This document shows, piece by piece, positions 1 to 7,781 of a stretch of 16,074 nucleotides of DNA. Below the pieces are notes generated by a model, which saw only the letters and a program-made list of their open reading frames with translations, searched no databases and had not been told where the DNA came from. Position 1 is the first letter of the stretch. Each line of letters opens with the position of its first letter. Source of the DNA: JANXZO01 sp964355115 (GTDB lineage: Bacteria > Bacteroidota > Bacteroidia > Bacteroidales > FEN-979); contig CAYHCQ010000078.1 of NCBI GenBank assembly GCA_964355115.1, positions 1-16,074 of the forward strand, given 5' to 3'. The position numbers were made by a program, and so were the translations under genes.

Positions 1-1
1 C

Positions 2-2653
2 GATATTCCTGCAACGGAACTTTACGATCTGGTGAAAAACAAGATCAAACCCATGGTCTCAACCATCAACGGTGTGTCGCAGGTGGATATCCTCGGGGGT
101 GAGGAGCGGGAGATCCGGATCAACGTCGACAACGAGAAGCTCAAGGCCCACCGGCTTTCGATCCTCCAGGTAACACAGGCTATACAGAGTGCCAACATGG
201 AATTTCCGACCGGAAAGATCAAGGACCAGAGTCAGGAGGTTATTATCCGCCTTTCGGGAAAATTTGTTGCGCTGCAGGACCTGAAAAACCTTGTCATAGC
301 CACCGACCCCGGAGGCAGTCCTGTACGCCTGGCCGACATTGCCGAAGTGAACGACACCAAGAAGGAGACCACCAGCATCAACCGCTTTAACGGGCAGAAT
401 TCGGTCGGGCTCCTGGTCTTCAAGCAACCCGACGGAAACGAAGTCGAGATCTCGAAGCAGGTGAAGAAAACCATCGCCCACATTGAAAGTATATATGCAT
501 CAAAGCATATAAAGTTTGCCATTGCCAACGACACGTCAGAGTTTACACTGATTTCGGCCAATGCTGTGATGAAAGACCTGCTGCTGGCCATCTGTCTGGT
601 AGCGCTGGTCATGCTTGTTTTCCTTCACAGCCTGCGCAACTCCTTCATTGTCCTGGTAGCCATTCCTGCATCTCTCATCTCGACTTTCATCGCGATGTAC
701 ATGCTGAACTTCTCTCTCAACATCATTTCACTTATTGCCATGTCGCTCGTGATCGGGATCCTGGTCGACGATTCGATCGTTGTTCTGGAAAACATCTACC
801 GTCATATGGAGAAGGGGAAGGAGCGGAGACAGGCCTCCATCGACGGACGCCGGGAGATTAACTATACGGCTGTATCGATCACCCTGGTCGACGTTGTCGT
901 TTTCCTCCCCATTGCGGTGATCAGCAGTATGATCTCCGGACTATTGCGTCAGTTTGCACTGGTAGTGGTGATCTCCACCCTGCTCAGCCTTTTCGTCTCC
1001 TTCACGGTGACGCCGCTGCTGGCTTCACGGATGGCCAAGCACACCAATTTCCGCAAAGGGAGCCTGATGGACAGGTTTATCTCCTGGTTTGAACGCGGTC
1101 TGGCCAACTTTACGGAAGGATACTCGAAAGTTGTTGTCTGGTCGCTGCATCACAAGCTGATCGTAATTGTTAGCACAACCATATTGTTTTTTGCATCGCT
1201 TTCGCTGGTTATTGGCGGGTTCATCGGAAGTGAATTTGTGAGCATGGGCGACCGCGGCGAGATCATCATTCAGGTGGAGCTGCCCAAAAATGCCAGTATT
1301 GAACAAACCAACCAGCTTACCCTTAAAGCGGAGAAATACCTGCTCGGTCAGCCCGAGGTTGTCAGTGTTTTTACCACCGTTGGGGGTTCCACCAGCTTTT
1401 TCGAGGCAGGAGGAAGCGCCTATAAGTCGGAAATCCATGTGAAGATGGTGGCGAAGGAGAAACGCAGGGTGACCTCTGAGATCTTTGCCATCGATATGAA
1501 GAAGAAGCTGATGAATATGATGCCGGGGGTGAAGGTGCGTTCCAATATTGTCTCCCTGATGGGTACGTCGGATATGGACCCCATCCAGGTGGTGATGACC
1601 GGACCCGACATTGATACCCTTACACGATGGAGCGAAAAGGTGCTGGCCGAGATGAAGAAGGTTCCAGGCACCTTCGAGGTGAGACTATCGGTGGAGGCCG
1701 GAAACCCGGAAGTCGACATCCGTATCGACAAGGACAAGATGGCTACCCTGGGACTCTCGACCGCCATGGTTGGGATGACCCTGCAGAATGCCTTCAGTGG
1801 CAACAGCGATGCCCGGTTTCGCGATGGTGACAATGAATACAACATCAACGTGGTGATGGACCAGTTCGACCGCAACAGCATCAACGACATTGCCGGTCTC
1901 ACCTTTATTAACGACAGGGGACTGCCTGTTCAGCTGAACCAGTTTGCCGGAATCCACCCTTCGAGCGGTACCACCGTGTTACAACGTTACAACCGCGTTC
2001 CCTCTGTAATTGTGCAGTGCCAGGTGATCGGCCGTCCGGTGGGAAGCGTGGGAGAGGATGTAATGAAGAGCCTGAAGGAGATGGACCTGCCCGAAGAGAT
2101 CGTTCTGATTCCCGAAGGCGAAATGAAGTACCAGACCGAAGCCTTCGGCAGTCTCGGCATCGCTTTTCTCGCCTCCATCCTCTTTGTCTACCTGATCATG
2201 GTGGCCTTGTACGACTCCTATGTCTATCCCCTGGTGGTGATCTTCTCCATTCCGCTGGCCATAATCGGCGCCCTGCTGGCGCTGGGACTCTCCATGCAGT
2301 CGCTCACGATCTTCTCGATCCTCGGCATCATCATGCTCGTGGGACTTGTCGGCAAAAATGCCATCCTGCTTGTCGACTTCACCAACCAGATGAAGGTCGA
2401 GGGACACTCTACCCACGACGCCATCATCCTGGCCGGGAAGGTTCGCATGCGCCCCATCCTGATGACCACCTTCTCGATGATCTTCGGCATGATGCCGATC
2501 GCACTGGCCGTTGGCGCTGGCTCGGAATGGAAGAATGGCATGGCCTGGGCGCTCATCGGCGGACTGACCAGTTCGCTATTCCTTACATTGATTGTGGTGC
2601 CCGTGGTTTACCAGATGTTTGATAATATCAAGGCCAGGATTAATTTCCTCTAA
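2..2653 (+). CDS. RND efflux pump inner-membrane subunit (HAE1/AcrB-like), 5'-truncated
   Basis: Proton-driven export pump of the inner membrane, the AcrB-type subunit of a tripartite efflux system. The frame is open to the window edge, so the start lies upstream. An internal GTG at 32 is not a plausible start because the preceding codons (DIPATELYDL) continue the family alignment. About 880 residues are visible against roughly 1,030-1,050 for the family, so TM1 and part of the porter domain are missing. TM2-TM12 can be followed. TM4 carries the proton-relay pair in GILVDDSIVVLEN (Asp codons at 767-772), and TM10 carries the relay lysine in GLVGKNAILLVDF (near 2350-2380). Between TM7 and TM8 lies the second periplasmic porter/docking half. 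The C-terminus is complete. The substrate cannot be read from the sequence. The membrane-fusion and outer-membrane partners are presumably upstream. No pump partner follows; the next gene is hicA. Confidence 0.95.
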   Translation, partial: DIPATELYDLVKNKIKPMVSTINGVSQVDILGGEEREIRINVDNEKLKAHRLSILQVTQAIQSANMEFPTGKIKDQSQEVIIRLSGKFVALQDLKNLVIATDPGGSPVRLADIAEVNDTKKETTSINRFNGQNSVGLLVFKQPDGNEVEISKQVKKTIAHIESIYASKHIKFAIANDTSEFTLISANAVMKDLLLAICLVALVMLVFLHSLRNSFIVLVAIPASLISTFIAMYMLNFSLNIISLIAMSLVIGILVDDSIVVLENIYRHMEKGKERRQASIDGRREINYTAVSITLVDVVVFLPIAVISSMISGLLRQFALVVVISTLLSLFVSFTVTPLLASRMAKHTNFRKGSLMDRFISWFERGLANFTEGYSKVVVWSLHHKLIVIVSTTILFFASLSLVIGGFIGSEFVSMGDRGEIIIQVELPKNASIEQTNQLTLKAEKYLLGQPEVVSVFTTVGGSTSFFEAGGSAYKSEIHVKMVAKEKRRVTSEIFAIDMKKKLMNMMPGVKVRSNIVSLMGTSDMDPIQVVMTGPDIDTLTRWSEKVLAEMKKVPGTFEVRLSVEAGNPEVDIRIDKDKMATLGLSTAMVGMTLQNAFSGNSDARFRDGDNEYNINVVMDQFDRNSINDIAGLTFINDRGLPVQLNQFAGIHPSSGTTVLQRYNRVPSVIVQCQVIGRPVGSVGEDVMKSLKEMDLPEEIVLIPEGEMKYQTEAFGSLGIAFLASILFVYLIMVALYDSYVYPLVVIFSIPLAIIGALLALGLSMQSLTIFSILGIIMLVGLVGKNAILLVDFTNQMKVEGHSTHDAIILAGKVRMRPILMTTFSMIFGMMPIALAVGAGSEWKNGMAWALIGGLTSSLFLTLIVVPVVYQMFDNIKARINFL

Positions 2654-2808
2654 ACTCCAACACTGATCTGATCCGTATTATGATATGGAGGAACTTGATA
2701 TCCTCTTCAAATTGAGAATGTCAGACAGCCCGCACTGAGTCTCCATAACCATCCTGTTCTCTGCAATTATTTTAACATTTCTTTTCACACCTTCAACGAA
2801 ATTATGAA

Positions 2809-2816
2809 TAACTTTG
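2809..2816 (+). promoter_or_regulatory. Bacteroidota -7 promoter box (TAACTTTG) for hicAB
   Basis: TAACTTTG matches the Bacteroidota -7 consensus TAnnTTTG exactly. It lies 45 bp before the preferred hicA start at 2862. A clean -33 TTTG is not present at the usual distance; only T-rich sequence (CTTTTC near 2781-2786) is. The gap from 2654 to here shows no convincing terminator hairpin. Confidence 0.5.
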
Positions 2817-2861
2817 TACCCGGCTATGGTAAAACCGGCAGGATACAACTGGAAGAAAGTA

Positions 2862-3050
2862 ATGACTGCAAAAGAGGTCATTGCCGAACTGAGAAGAAAC
2901 GGATGGGTATTGGACAGAATCAGGGGCAGCCATCACATATTTTTGAAAAATGGAATAGCACTGACCGTTCCCTTTCATAAGAATATTAAAAAAGGTCTTC
3001 TGGAAGACATCAAAAAGCAAGTTACTGCAGCTGATTTAATCATAGAATAA
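2862..3050 (+). CDS. hicA: HicA-family mRNA interferase toxin
   Basis: Toxin of a type II HicAB module. HicA has a small dsRBD-like fold, and family members cleave mRNA when the antitoxin is lost. From the ATG at 2862 the product is 62 residues, the usual HicA size, beginning MTAKEVIAELRRNGW. The catalytic-histidine motif GSHHIFLK lies at residues 22-29, followed by the typical TVPFHKNIKKGLLEDIKKQ tail. Longer in-frame starts (TTG 2814, ATG 2826) overlap or nearly abut the -7 box at 2809-2816 and would add a non-family extension, so 2862 is preferred; GGAAGAAAG just upstream is a weak ribosome site. One base separates its stop from hicB, so the two are almost certainly co-transcribed. Family assignment is strong; toxicity is inferred. 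Confidence 0.9.
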   Translation: MTAKEVIAELRRNGWVLDRIRGSHHIFLKNGIALTVPFHKNIKKGLLEDIKKQVTAADLIIE

Positions 3051-3051
3051 C

Positions 3052-3381
3052 ATGAAACTGATCTCTTTAACATATCGTATTGCACCCGAAAAGGAGGGAG
3101 GATTTTCTGTCAAATGCCTTGACTGGTCTCCGGTAATGACCCAGGGAGAAACCCTTGCAGAATGCAAAAAGAATTCAATCGAGGCAACAGAGGCGATGCT
3201 GGAAAGTTTAAAAGAAGGAAAATTGGCAAAATCGGTCTTTCCCAAAGTTAAACACCATACTGCAAACCCATTCCATTTTCAACTTAGCTTCGATGTTGAG
3301 TCAGGACAGTACATAAACCTGTCCAATATCTTCAAAAAAGCAAAATCACAATCTTTACGTAGCCTTACAGCCATTTTTTAG
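3052..3381 (+). CDS. hicB: HicB-family antitoxin
   Basis: Partner antitoxin of HicA. The N-terminal half has the degenerate RNase H-like HicB fold: a first strand ISLTYRIAPEKEGGFSVKC (about residues 3-21), then the MTQGETLAECKKNSIEATEAML segment (about 29-50), which matches the family's TQG-t-leEa--na-EA signature. The 109-residue length is normal. The C-terminal part (about residues 65-109) is hydrophilic and shows no clear helix-turn-helix or ribbon-helix-helix motif, so whether this HicB represses its own promoter is uncertain. It follows hicA by one base and precedes the Nramp gene by 10 bp, so read-through into the transporter is possible. Confidence 0.85.
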   Translation: MKLISLTYRIAPEKEGGFSVKCLDWSPVMTQGETLAECKKNSIEATEAMLESLKEGKLAKSVFPKVKHHTANPFHFQLSFDVESGQYINLSNIFKKAKSQSLRSLTAIF

Positions 3382-3391
3382 GGTAATCCCG

Positions 3392-4654
3392 ATGATTTTC
3401 GACTTCCTAAAAGATCTCCGGCGCAAGGACCACAAACCCCGTTTCGGGGGGCTTGACATTCTCAAGTACATAGGTCCGGGATTGCTTGTTACCGTAGGAT
3501 TTATCGATCCCGGCAACTGGGCATCGAACATCGCGGCTGGTTCGGGTTACGGTTACACGCTCCTTTGGATGGTTACACTGTCGACCATCATGCTCATCAT
3601 TTTGCAGCATAACGTGGCCCATCTTGGCATCGCCACCGGGTTATGCCTCTCGGAGGCGGCCACTAAGTATACCCCGCGCTGGATTTCAAAAACCATCCTG
3701 ATCACTGCCATGGGAGCATCTGTTTCGACCTCTCTGGCCGAAATTCTCGGAGGAGCCATCGCTCTGAGCATGTTGTTCGGAATACCGATTCCTGCCGGCG
3801 CCCTTCTAACCTTCGGGTTTGTCTGCATCATGCTGCTCACCAACTCTTACCAGAAGATCGAGAAGTTCATTATCGCCTTTGTCTCCATCATTGGACTCTC
3901 GTTCCTTTATGAACTGACGCTGGTTCACATCGACTGGGCAGCAGCCGGTATCGGATGGGTAAAGCCCACCATTCCTGAAGGGTCGATGGTGATCATCATG
4001 AGCGTGCTTGGCGCTGTGGTGATGCCCCACAACCTCTTTCTTCATTCCGAGGTGATCCAGAGCCGTCAGTGGAACCTTGAGGATGAGTCGGTGATCAAAC
4101 GCCAGCTGAAGTATGAATTTGTTGATACTTTCCTTGCCATGATCGTTGGCTGGGCCATAAACAGTGCCATCATCCTGCTGGCGGCAACAAGCTTTTTTGC
4201 AAACAAGGTGGAGGTGACCGAACTGCAGCAGGCAGAGAGCATCCTTCGTCCGCTGCTGGGAAACAGCGCTTCGGTGATATTTGCCATTGCCCTGCTCTTT
4301 GCGGGTGTGGCTTCGACCATCACCTCGGGCATGGCAGGCGGGTCGATCTTTGCAGGAATTTACGGAGAACCTTACGATATTAAGGACAGCCACTCCAAAC
4401 TGGGGGTGATGGTTTCATTGGTTCTTGCGCTTCTCATCATCTTCGTGATCAGCAATCCTTACCAGGGACTGATCATCTCGCAGATGGTGCTGAGCATTCA
4501 GCTGCCTTTTACGATTGGCCTCCAAATCTACCTCACCTCCTCGAAAAAAGTGATGGGAAAGTATGTCAATGAGCCCTTTACCAAATTCCTGCTGCTGTTT
4601 ATCGGTGCCATCGTAGCCTTTCTGAATGTGAAGTTGCTGCTGAGTCTCTTCTGA
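3392..4654 (+). CDS. mntH: Nramp-family divalent metal (Mn2+/Fe2+) transporter, MntH-like
   Basis: Inner-membrane metal-proton symporter taking up Mn2+ or Fe2+. At 420 residues it has the usual length for the family and about 11 hydrophobic segments. TM1 holds the metal-site motif DPGN (residues 39-42) in VGFIDPGNWASNIAAGS. TM6 holds AVVMPHNLFLHS, giving the expected Ala208 and Met211 ligands and His213. TM3 has QHNVAHLGIATG and TM10 SQMVLSIQLPF, both family-typical. All key residues are therefore present and the protein should be functional. The ATG follows hicB by 10 bp, with AGGG upstream as a weak ribosome site. No MntR or Fur box was recognised. Mn2+ versus Fe2+ preference is inferred from the Met in TM6, which family studies link to transition-metal selectivity. 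Confidence 0.93.
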   Translation: MIFDFLKDLRRKDHKPRFGGLDILKYIGPGLLVTVGFIDPGNWASNIAAGSGYGYTLLWMVTLSTIMLIILQHNVAHLGIATGLCLSEAATKYTPRWISKTILITAMGASVSTSLAEILGGAIALSMLFGIPIPAGALLTFGFVCIMLLTNSYQKIEKFIIAFVSIIGLSFLYELTLVHIDWAAAGIGWVKPTIPEGSMVIIMSVLGAVVMPHNLFLHSEVIQSRQWNLEDESVIKRQLKYEFVDTFLAMIVGWAINSAIILLAATSFFANKVEVTELQQAESILRPLLGNSASVIFAIALLFAGVASTITSGMAGGSIFAGIYGEPYDIKDSHSKLGVMVSLVLALLIIFVISNPYQGLIISQMVLSIQLPFTIGLQIYLTSSKKVMGKYVNEPFTKFLLLFIGAIVAFLNVKLLLSLF

Positions 4655-4661
4655 AATTCCG

Positions 4662-4669
4662 TACCTTTG
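4662..4669 (+). promoter_or_regulatory. Bacteroidota -7 promoter box (TACCTTTG) for the PHP-domain gene
   Basis: TACCTTTG is an exact match to TAnnTTTG. It lies only 8 bp after the mntH stop and 30 bp before the next start. The upstream TTG (4634-4636) is a few bases further away than the usual -33 spacing, so the call rests mainly on the -7 box. It implies the PHP gene can be transcribed separately from mntH. Confidence 0.45.
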
Positions 4670-4682
4670 CAGGTTCCAATGC

Positions 4683-4690
4683 AAAGGAGA
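4683..4690 (+). promoter_or_regulatory. Ribosome binding site (AAAGGAGA)
   Basis: A strong Shine-Dalgarno, uncommon in this window. It is 8 bp before the ATG at 4699. An adjacent GTG at 4696 is in the same frame and 5 bp from the site. ATG is preferred because of spacing and codon, and the two differ by only one residue. Confidence 0.6.
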
Positions 4691-4698
4691 TCCGTGTG

Positions 4699-5937
4699 AT
4701 GAAGAAAAAGAGTCCTTTTTATGTAAAGCTGCTGAAGCTGTTTTCCTGGTTCCTGGGATTGATATTTCTGTACCAGTATGTGATCTACTTTACGGCGCCG
4801 GTCTACGATTTTCCACAACCGAAACCATTTTCGGGCGACAGTTTGTACAACCCCTACCAGGGGATGGACAGCACCCATTGGCGCAAGGCCAATTTTCATT
4901 ACCATTCGAGGGCCTGGCTTGGACTCACAAGCGGCAGCGGGAATACCTACGAGGCATTTTATAATACCTACAAGTCAATGGGTTATGATGCCCCACAGAT
5001 CTCCAATTACCAGTCTATCGATACACGCTACAGGGATTCAGCGTTTTATATTCCTGTTTACGAGCACGGTTTCGGGATACGAAAAAAGCACCAGATCCTC
5101 ATTGGCGCCCGGGATGTACTGTGGCTCGACTACTCACTGTTTCAGAGCCTGAGCCACAAGCAGCATATCATCAACCGGCTGCGGCCTGATAATGAGATTG
5201 TGGCCATTGCGCATCCTGATTGGGAGGGAGGTTATACCCTGGAGGATATGAAGCTGCTTTCGAACTATGACCTGGTGGAGGCGCTCGATCAGAACTGGCG
5301 TTCGATCCCGCAGTGGGATGCAGCCCTTTCGGCAGGCAAACCCGTTTTCCTGCTTGCCGACGACGATGCCCACGATATCTCCGACAGGTTTGAGATACAG
5401 CGTATTTGTACCTACATTAATTCGTCTGTTGTACAAGGTGATTCGATGGTAAAAGCCCTTCGGGAAGGGAATGCATTCGGAGCCGAAATCTACATGGGCG
5501 ACTGGGAGACATTTGAAGACAAGGCAAAAAATGCACGATCAATCCCCGTGCTAAACTCTGTAGTACTGAAAGGTGATACCCTGAAAGTTTCCGTTACAGG
5601 GAGACCATACAACATCAACTTCATCGGACAGAATGGGAAATCAAGGAAGATCACCCACTTTGCCAATGAGGCCTGGTATAAATTTCAGCCTGACGATACC
5701 TACATCCGCACCAAGATCACATTCATCACCTATTTCGATTATCCAAAAGTTGGTCCCGGCACATTATTTTATCTGAACCCGGTGTTCAGGTACAACGGAG
5801 GAAAACCTGTGAACACACTGGTTGCCGAGGTGAATATTTTCAAGTCCTGGGTCGTCCGCATCATCGGTTTCGGCGCATTAATTGCTCTGGTTCTGGTGTG
5901 GATCTATTTTAGGAGAAAATATAAAAAAACTTTGTAA
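4699..5937 (+). CDS. Membrane-anchored PHP-domain metallohydrolase-like protein
   Basis: Predicted metal-dependent phosphoesterase-type hydrolase; substrate unknown. PHP metal motifs occur in order: HYH (His67, His69) in KANFHYHSR, EHG at 122-124, AHPD at 171-174, and DDDAHD at 221-226. Unusually for this mostly cytosolic fold, the catalytic part is bracketed by a hydrophobic helix near residues 12-31 and another near 384-404. Both outer flanks are basic (MKKKSPFYVK at the start, RRKYKKTL at the end). By the positive-inside rule both termini are cytoplasmic and the PHP and following beta-rich region (about 280-380) face the periplasm. At 412 residues it appears complete. The glycosyltransferase gene starts 37 bp downstream on the same strand, so a role in envelope glycan or lipid metabolism is plausible but only inferred. 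Confidence 0.75.
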   Translation: MKKKSPFYVKLLKLFSWFLGLIFLYQYVIYFTAPVYDFPQPKPFSGDSLYNPYQGMDSTHWRKANFHYHSRAWLGLTSGSGNTYEAFYNTYKSMGYDAPQISNYQSIDTRYRDSAFYIPVYEHGFGIRKKHQILIGARDVLWLDYSLFQSLSHKQHIINRLRPDNEIVAIAHPDWEGGYTLEDMKLLSNYDLVEALDQNWRSIPQWDAALSAGKPVFLLADDDAHDISDRFEIQRICTYINSSVVQGDSMVKALREGNAFGAEIYMGDWETFEDKAKNARSIPVLNSVVLKGDTLKVSVTGRPYNINFIGQNGKSRKITHFANEAWYKFQPDDTYIRTKITFITYFDYPKVGPGTLFYLNPVFRYNGGKPVNTLVAEVNIFKSWVVRIIGFGALIALVLVWIYFRRKYKKTL

Positions 5938-5950
5938 TCCTCAAGCCCTC

Positions 5951-5974
5951 AAATTCCCAAATTCCCAAATTCCC
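5951..5974. repeat. Three perfect tandem copies of the octamer AAATTCCC abutting a start codon
   Basis: The units are 5951-5958, 5959-5966 and 5967-5974, with no mismatch. The last base touches the ATG at 5975. The repeat fills most of the 37-bp gap between the PHP stop and the glycosyltransferase start, exactly where a ribosome site would sit. Loss or gain of a unit would change leader length but not the reading frame. Confidence 0.9.
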
Positions 5975-7738
5975 ATGCCTTCAAACCGTACGATATACCG
6001 GGCACTTGGAATCCTGCTTTTCCTTTCGGCAGTGATCCGGGGTTTTGTGGCCGGTTTTATCGAACTGGGGAACGACGAGGTCTATTACTGGACCTATGCA
6101 AGGTTCCCTGCCATGAGTCATTTCGACCATCCACCGATGGTGGGATGGGTAATCCAGTTCTTTACCTTCAACCTGCGTCTCGACAATGAGTTTTTCATCC
6201 GCTTGGGGTCGGTAGTTTTCGGCACCCTCAGTACAGGGATGATGTATCTCGTGGGAGCCCGGATCAAGAACCCGCTGACCGGGCTTTATGCCGCTTTGCT
6301 GTTCACTGCCTCCTTTTACGGGTTCATTCTTGCGGGCACCTTCATCCTTCCCGATGCCCCGCAGGTTTTTTTCTGGCTGCTGACGATTTATTGCCTTCTT
6401 CAGTCGCTTCCGGAAAGGGAGGTGACCCGCAACGGGCGCAACTGGCTTTTTTTCGCCGGGGTAACTGCCGGCCTTGCGTTGTTATCGAAATACCATTCAG
6501 TGTTTCTCCTGGGCGGCGCTTTCATGTACATGCTTATTTATAACCGGAGATGGTTCAAAGTGAGGGAGACCTACATCGCCAGCCTTCTTGCCATACTCAT
6601 ATTCCTGCCCGTGGTTTTCTGGAACATTGAGAACGATTTTATCAGTTTTACATTCCACGAAAACCGCGTTGGGATTACAAGTTCGGGGATCCAGATACAG
6701 TATTTCCTCACCGAATTGATAGGCCAGGTATTTTACAATAACCCGGTCAACGTGGTGATCATAATTATTGCCCTGGCTGCATTGGCCGGTAAAGGAAATT
6801 TCCTGGATGCCTCGTACCGCCGGCTGATACTCTGGCTCAGCCTGCCCCTCATCCTGGTATTCCTCTCCTTTTCGCTTTTCCGCAGTACCCTGCCGCACTG
6901 GACCGGCCCGGCTTACCTGGGGCTCATCCTGATCGCTGCGGCCTACCTGTCGGAACCGCGAGGCCGCAGGAATGGGCTGCGGATTGTTCCCATACCCGTT
7001 GCGGTTTCACTTGCATTCATCATGGCCATAGTCGTTGTTGGTGTGGGGCAGATCAATTATGGCTGGATACCCCTGAAACGGTATAAGGTGCATGATGTTT
7101 CGCTCGATATGTACGGATGGAAACAGCTGGGTGCCAGGTTTGCCACCGTATCAGCCTGGGATGAGCAACATTACCTGATTGACAAGGGGGCGCCGATTGT
7201 TACCTTCCGCTGGTTCCCGGCAGCCAACATCGATTATTATGTTGCCCGGAATCTCAACATGAAGGTTTATGCTTTCGGAGATCTTGAGCGGATCCACAAA
7301 TATTTCTGGATCGACAGGGAACGCGGCAACCTGAAACGTGGCAGCGACGCCTATTATATCGCCCTGAGCGACGATTATGAGGACCCTGTTGCCCTGTATG
7401 GGAAAATGTACGAGATGATACTTCCCTCGGATACGATCTGTATACTTCGGGGAAGAGATACGGTGAGAAGAGCCTTTGTTTACCGGCTTATCGACCTGAA
7501 ACAGGACATCGTTTACAATCAGACCGATAAATTTCGAAGCAACGCTCCTGATCAGCGCGACACCCTTCAGTTCTTTCTCAAGCAGATCCGGAGCAACCCG
7601 CAATGGCTGATGCTTCTAAAGAAAAAGGCAGACCTGGAAGGTAAGTCCCTTGATGATATGATCCGTTCAGAAGCCCGGAAGATGAAAGAAGATTCACGGG
7701 ATCTGCTGAAGCCTGCTGATACCACTGCCAGATGGTGA
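5975..7738 (+). CDS. GT-C glycosyltransferase, ArnT/PMT (GT39/GT83)-like, polytopic
   Basis: Integral membrane transferase that uses a polyprenyl-phosphate-linked sugar and acts on the periplasmic side; acceptor unknown. The first extracytoplasmic loop carries the GT-C acidic motif ELGNDEVYYW (Asp34, Glu35) followed by MSHFDHPPMVGW (residues 47-58), characteristic of ArnT-like enzymes. About a dozen hydrophobic segments extend to about residue 385. A soluble C-terminal part of about 200 residues follows, ending in a charged tail. The frame is open back to 5882, inside the PHP gene; ATG 5975 is chosen because it avoids overlap and begins directly before the first membrane helix (587 residues). 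The stop codon lies in an octamer repeat (7731-7754), so the last residues (ARW) may be repeat-derived. Lipid A, protein or wall-polymer glycosylation cannot be told apart from sequence. Confidence 0.85.
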   Translation: MPSNRTIYRALGILLFLSAVIRGFVAGFIELGNDEVYYWTYARFPAMSHFDHPPMVGWVIQFFTFNLRLDNEFFIRLGSVVFGTLSTGMMYLVGARIKNPLTGLYAALLFTASFYGFILAGTFILPDAPQVFFWLLTIYCLLQSLPEREVTRNGRNWLFFAGVTAGLALLSKYHSVFLLGGAFMYMLIYNRRWFKVRETYIASLLAILIFLPVVFWNIENDFISFTFHENRVGITSSGIQIQYFLTELIGQVFYNNPVNVVIIIIALAALAGKGNFLDASYRRLILWLSLPLILVFLSFSLFRSTLPHWTGPAYLGLILIAAAYLSEPRGRRNGLRIVPIPVAVSLAFIMAIVVVGVGQINYGWIPLKRYKVHDVSLDMYGWKQLGARFATVSAWDEQHYLIDKGAPIVTFRWFPAANIDYYVARNLNMKVYAFGDLERIHKYFWIDRERGNLKRGSDAYYIALSDDYEDPVALYGKMYEMILPSDTICILRGRDTVRRAFVYRLIDLKQDIVYNQTDKFRSNAPDQRDTLQFFLKQIRSNPQWLMLLKKKADLEGKSLDDMIRSEARKMKEDSRDLLKPADTTARW

Positions 7739-7754
7739 GATGGTGAGTCGGTGA
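7731..7754. repeat. Three tandem copies of the octamer GATGGTGA overlapping a stop codon
   Basis: The units are 7731-7738 and 7739-7746 (identical) and 7747-7754 (GTCGGTGA, two differences). The TGA of the first unit is the glycosyltransferase stop. The 27 bp that follow, up to the convergent gene's stop, contain AAATTTCGG twice (7762-7770 and 7787-7795, the second inside the convergent gene) but no recognisable terminator hairpin. Confidence 0.85.
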
Positions 7755-7781
7755 AATAGAAAAATTTCGGAATTATTTGGT

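Noticed and set aside
59..481. Minus-strand open frame of 140 codons inside the RND gene, and similar long antisense frames at 1025-1438, 1979-2416, 3806-4393, 6497-6898 and 7151-7603.
   Set aside because: All lie fully opposite well-supported genes, have skewed composition (His, Asp, Gln-rich) and no family motif; they are codon-bias shadows of the GC-rich sense genes.
2814..2861. Longer hicA start (TTG 2814 or ATG 2826).
   Set aside because: TTG 2814 lies within the -7 promoter box and ATG 2826 would leave almost no leader; the family aligns from MTAKEV at 2862.
2678..2881. 67-codon minus-strand frame in the gap before hicA.
   Set aside because: It overlaps the hicA start and promoter, has no ribosome site and no recognisable motif.
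5882..5974. N-terminal extension of the glycosyltransferase overlapping the PHP gene.
   Set aside because: The added residues run through the octamer repeat (peptide FPNSQIP) and precede the normal N-terminal helix; ATG 5975 fits the family.
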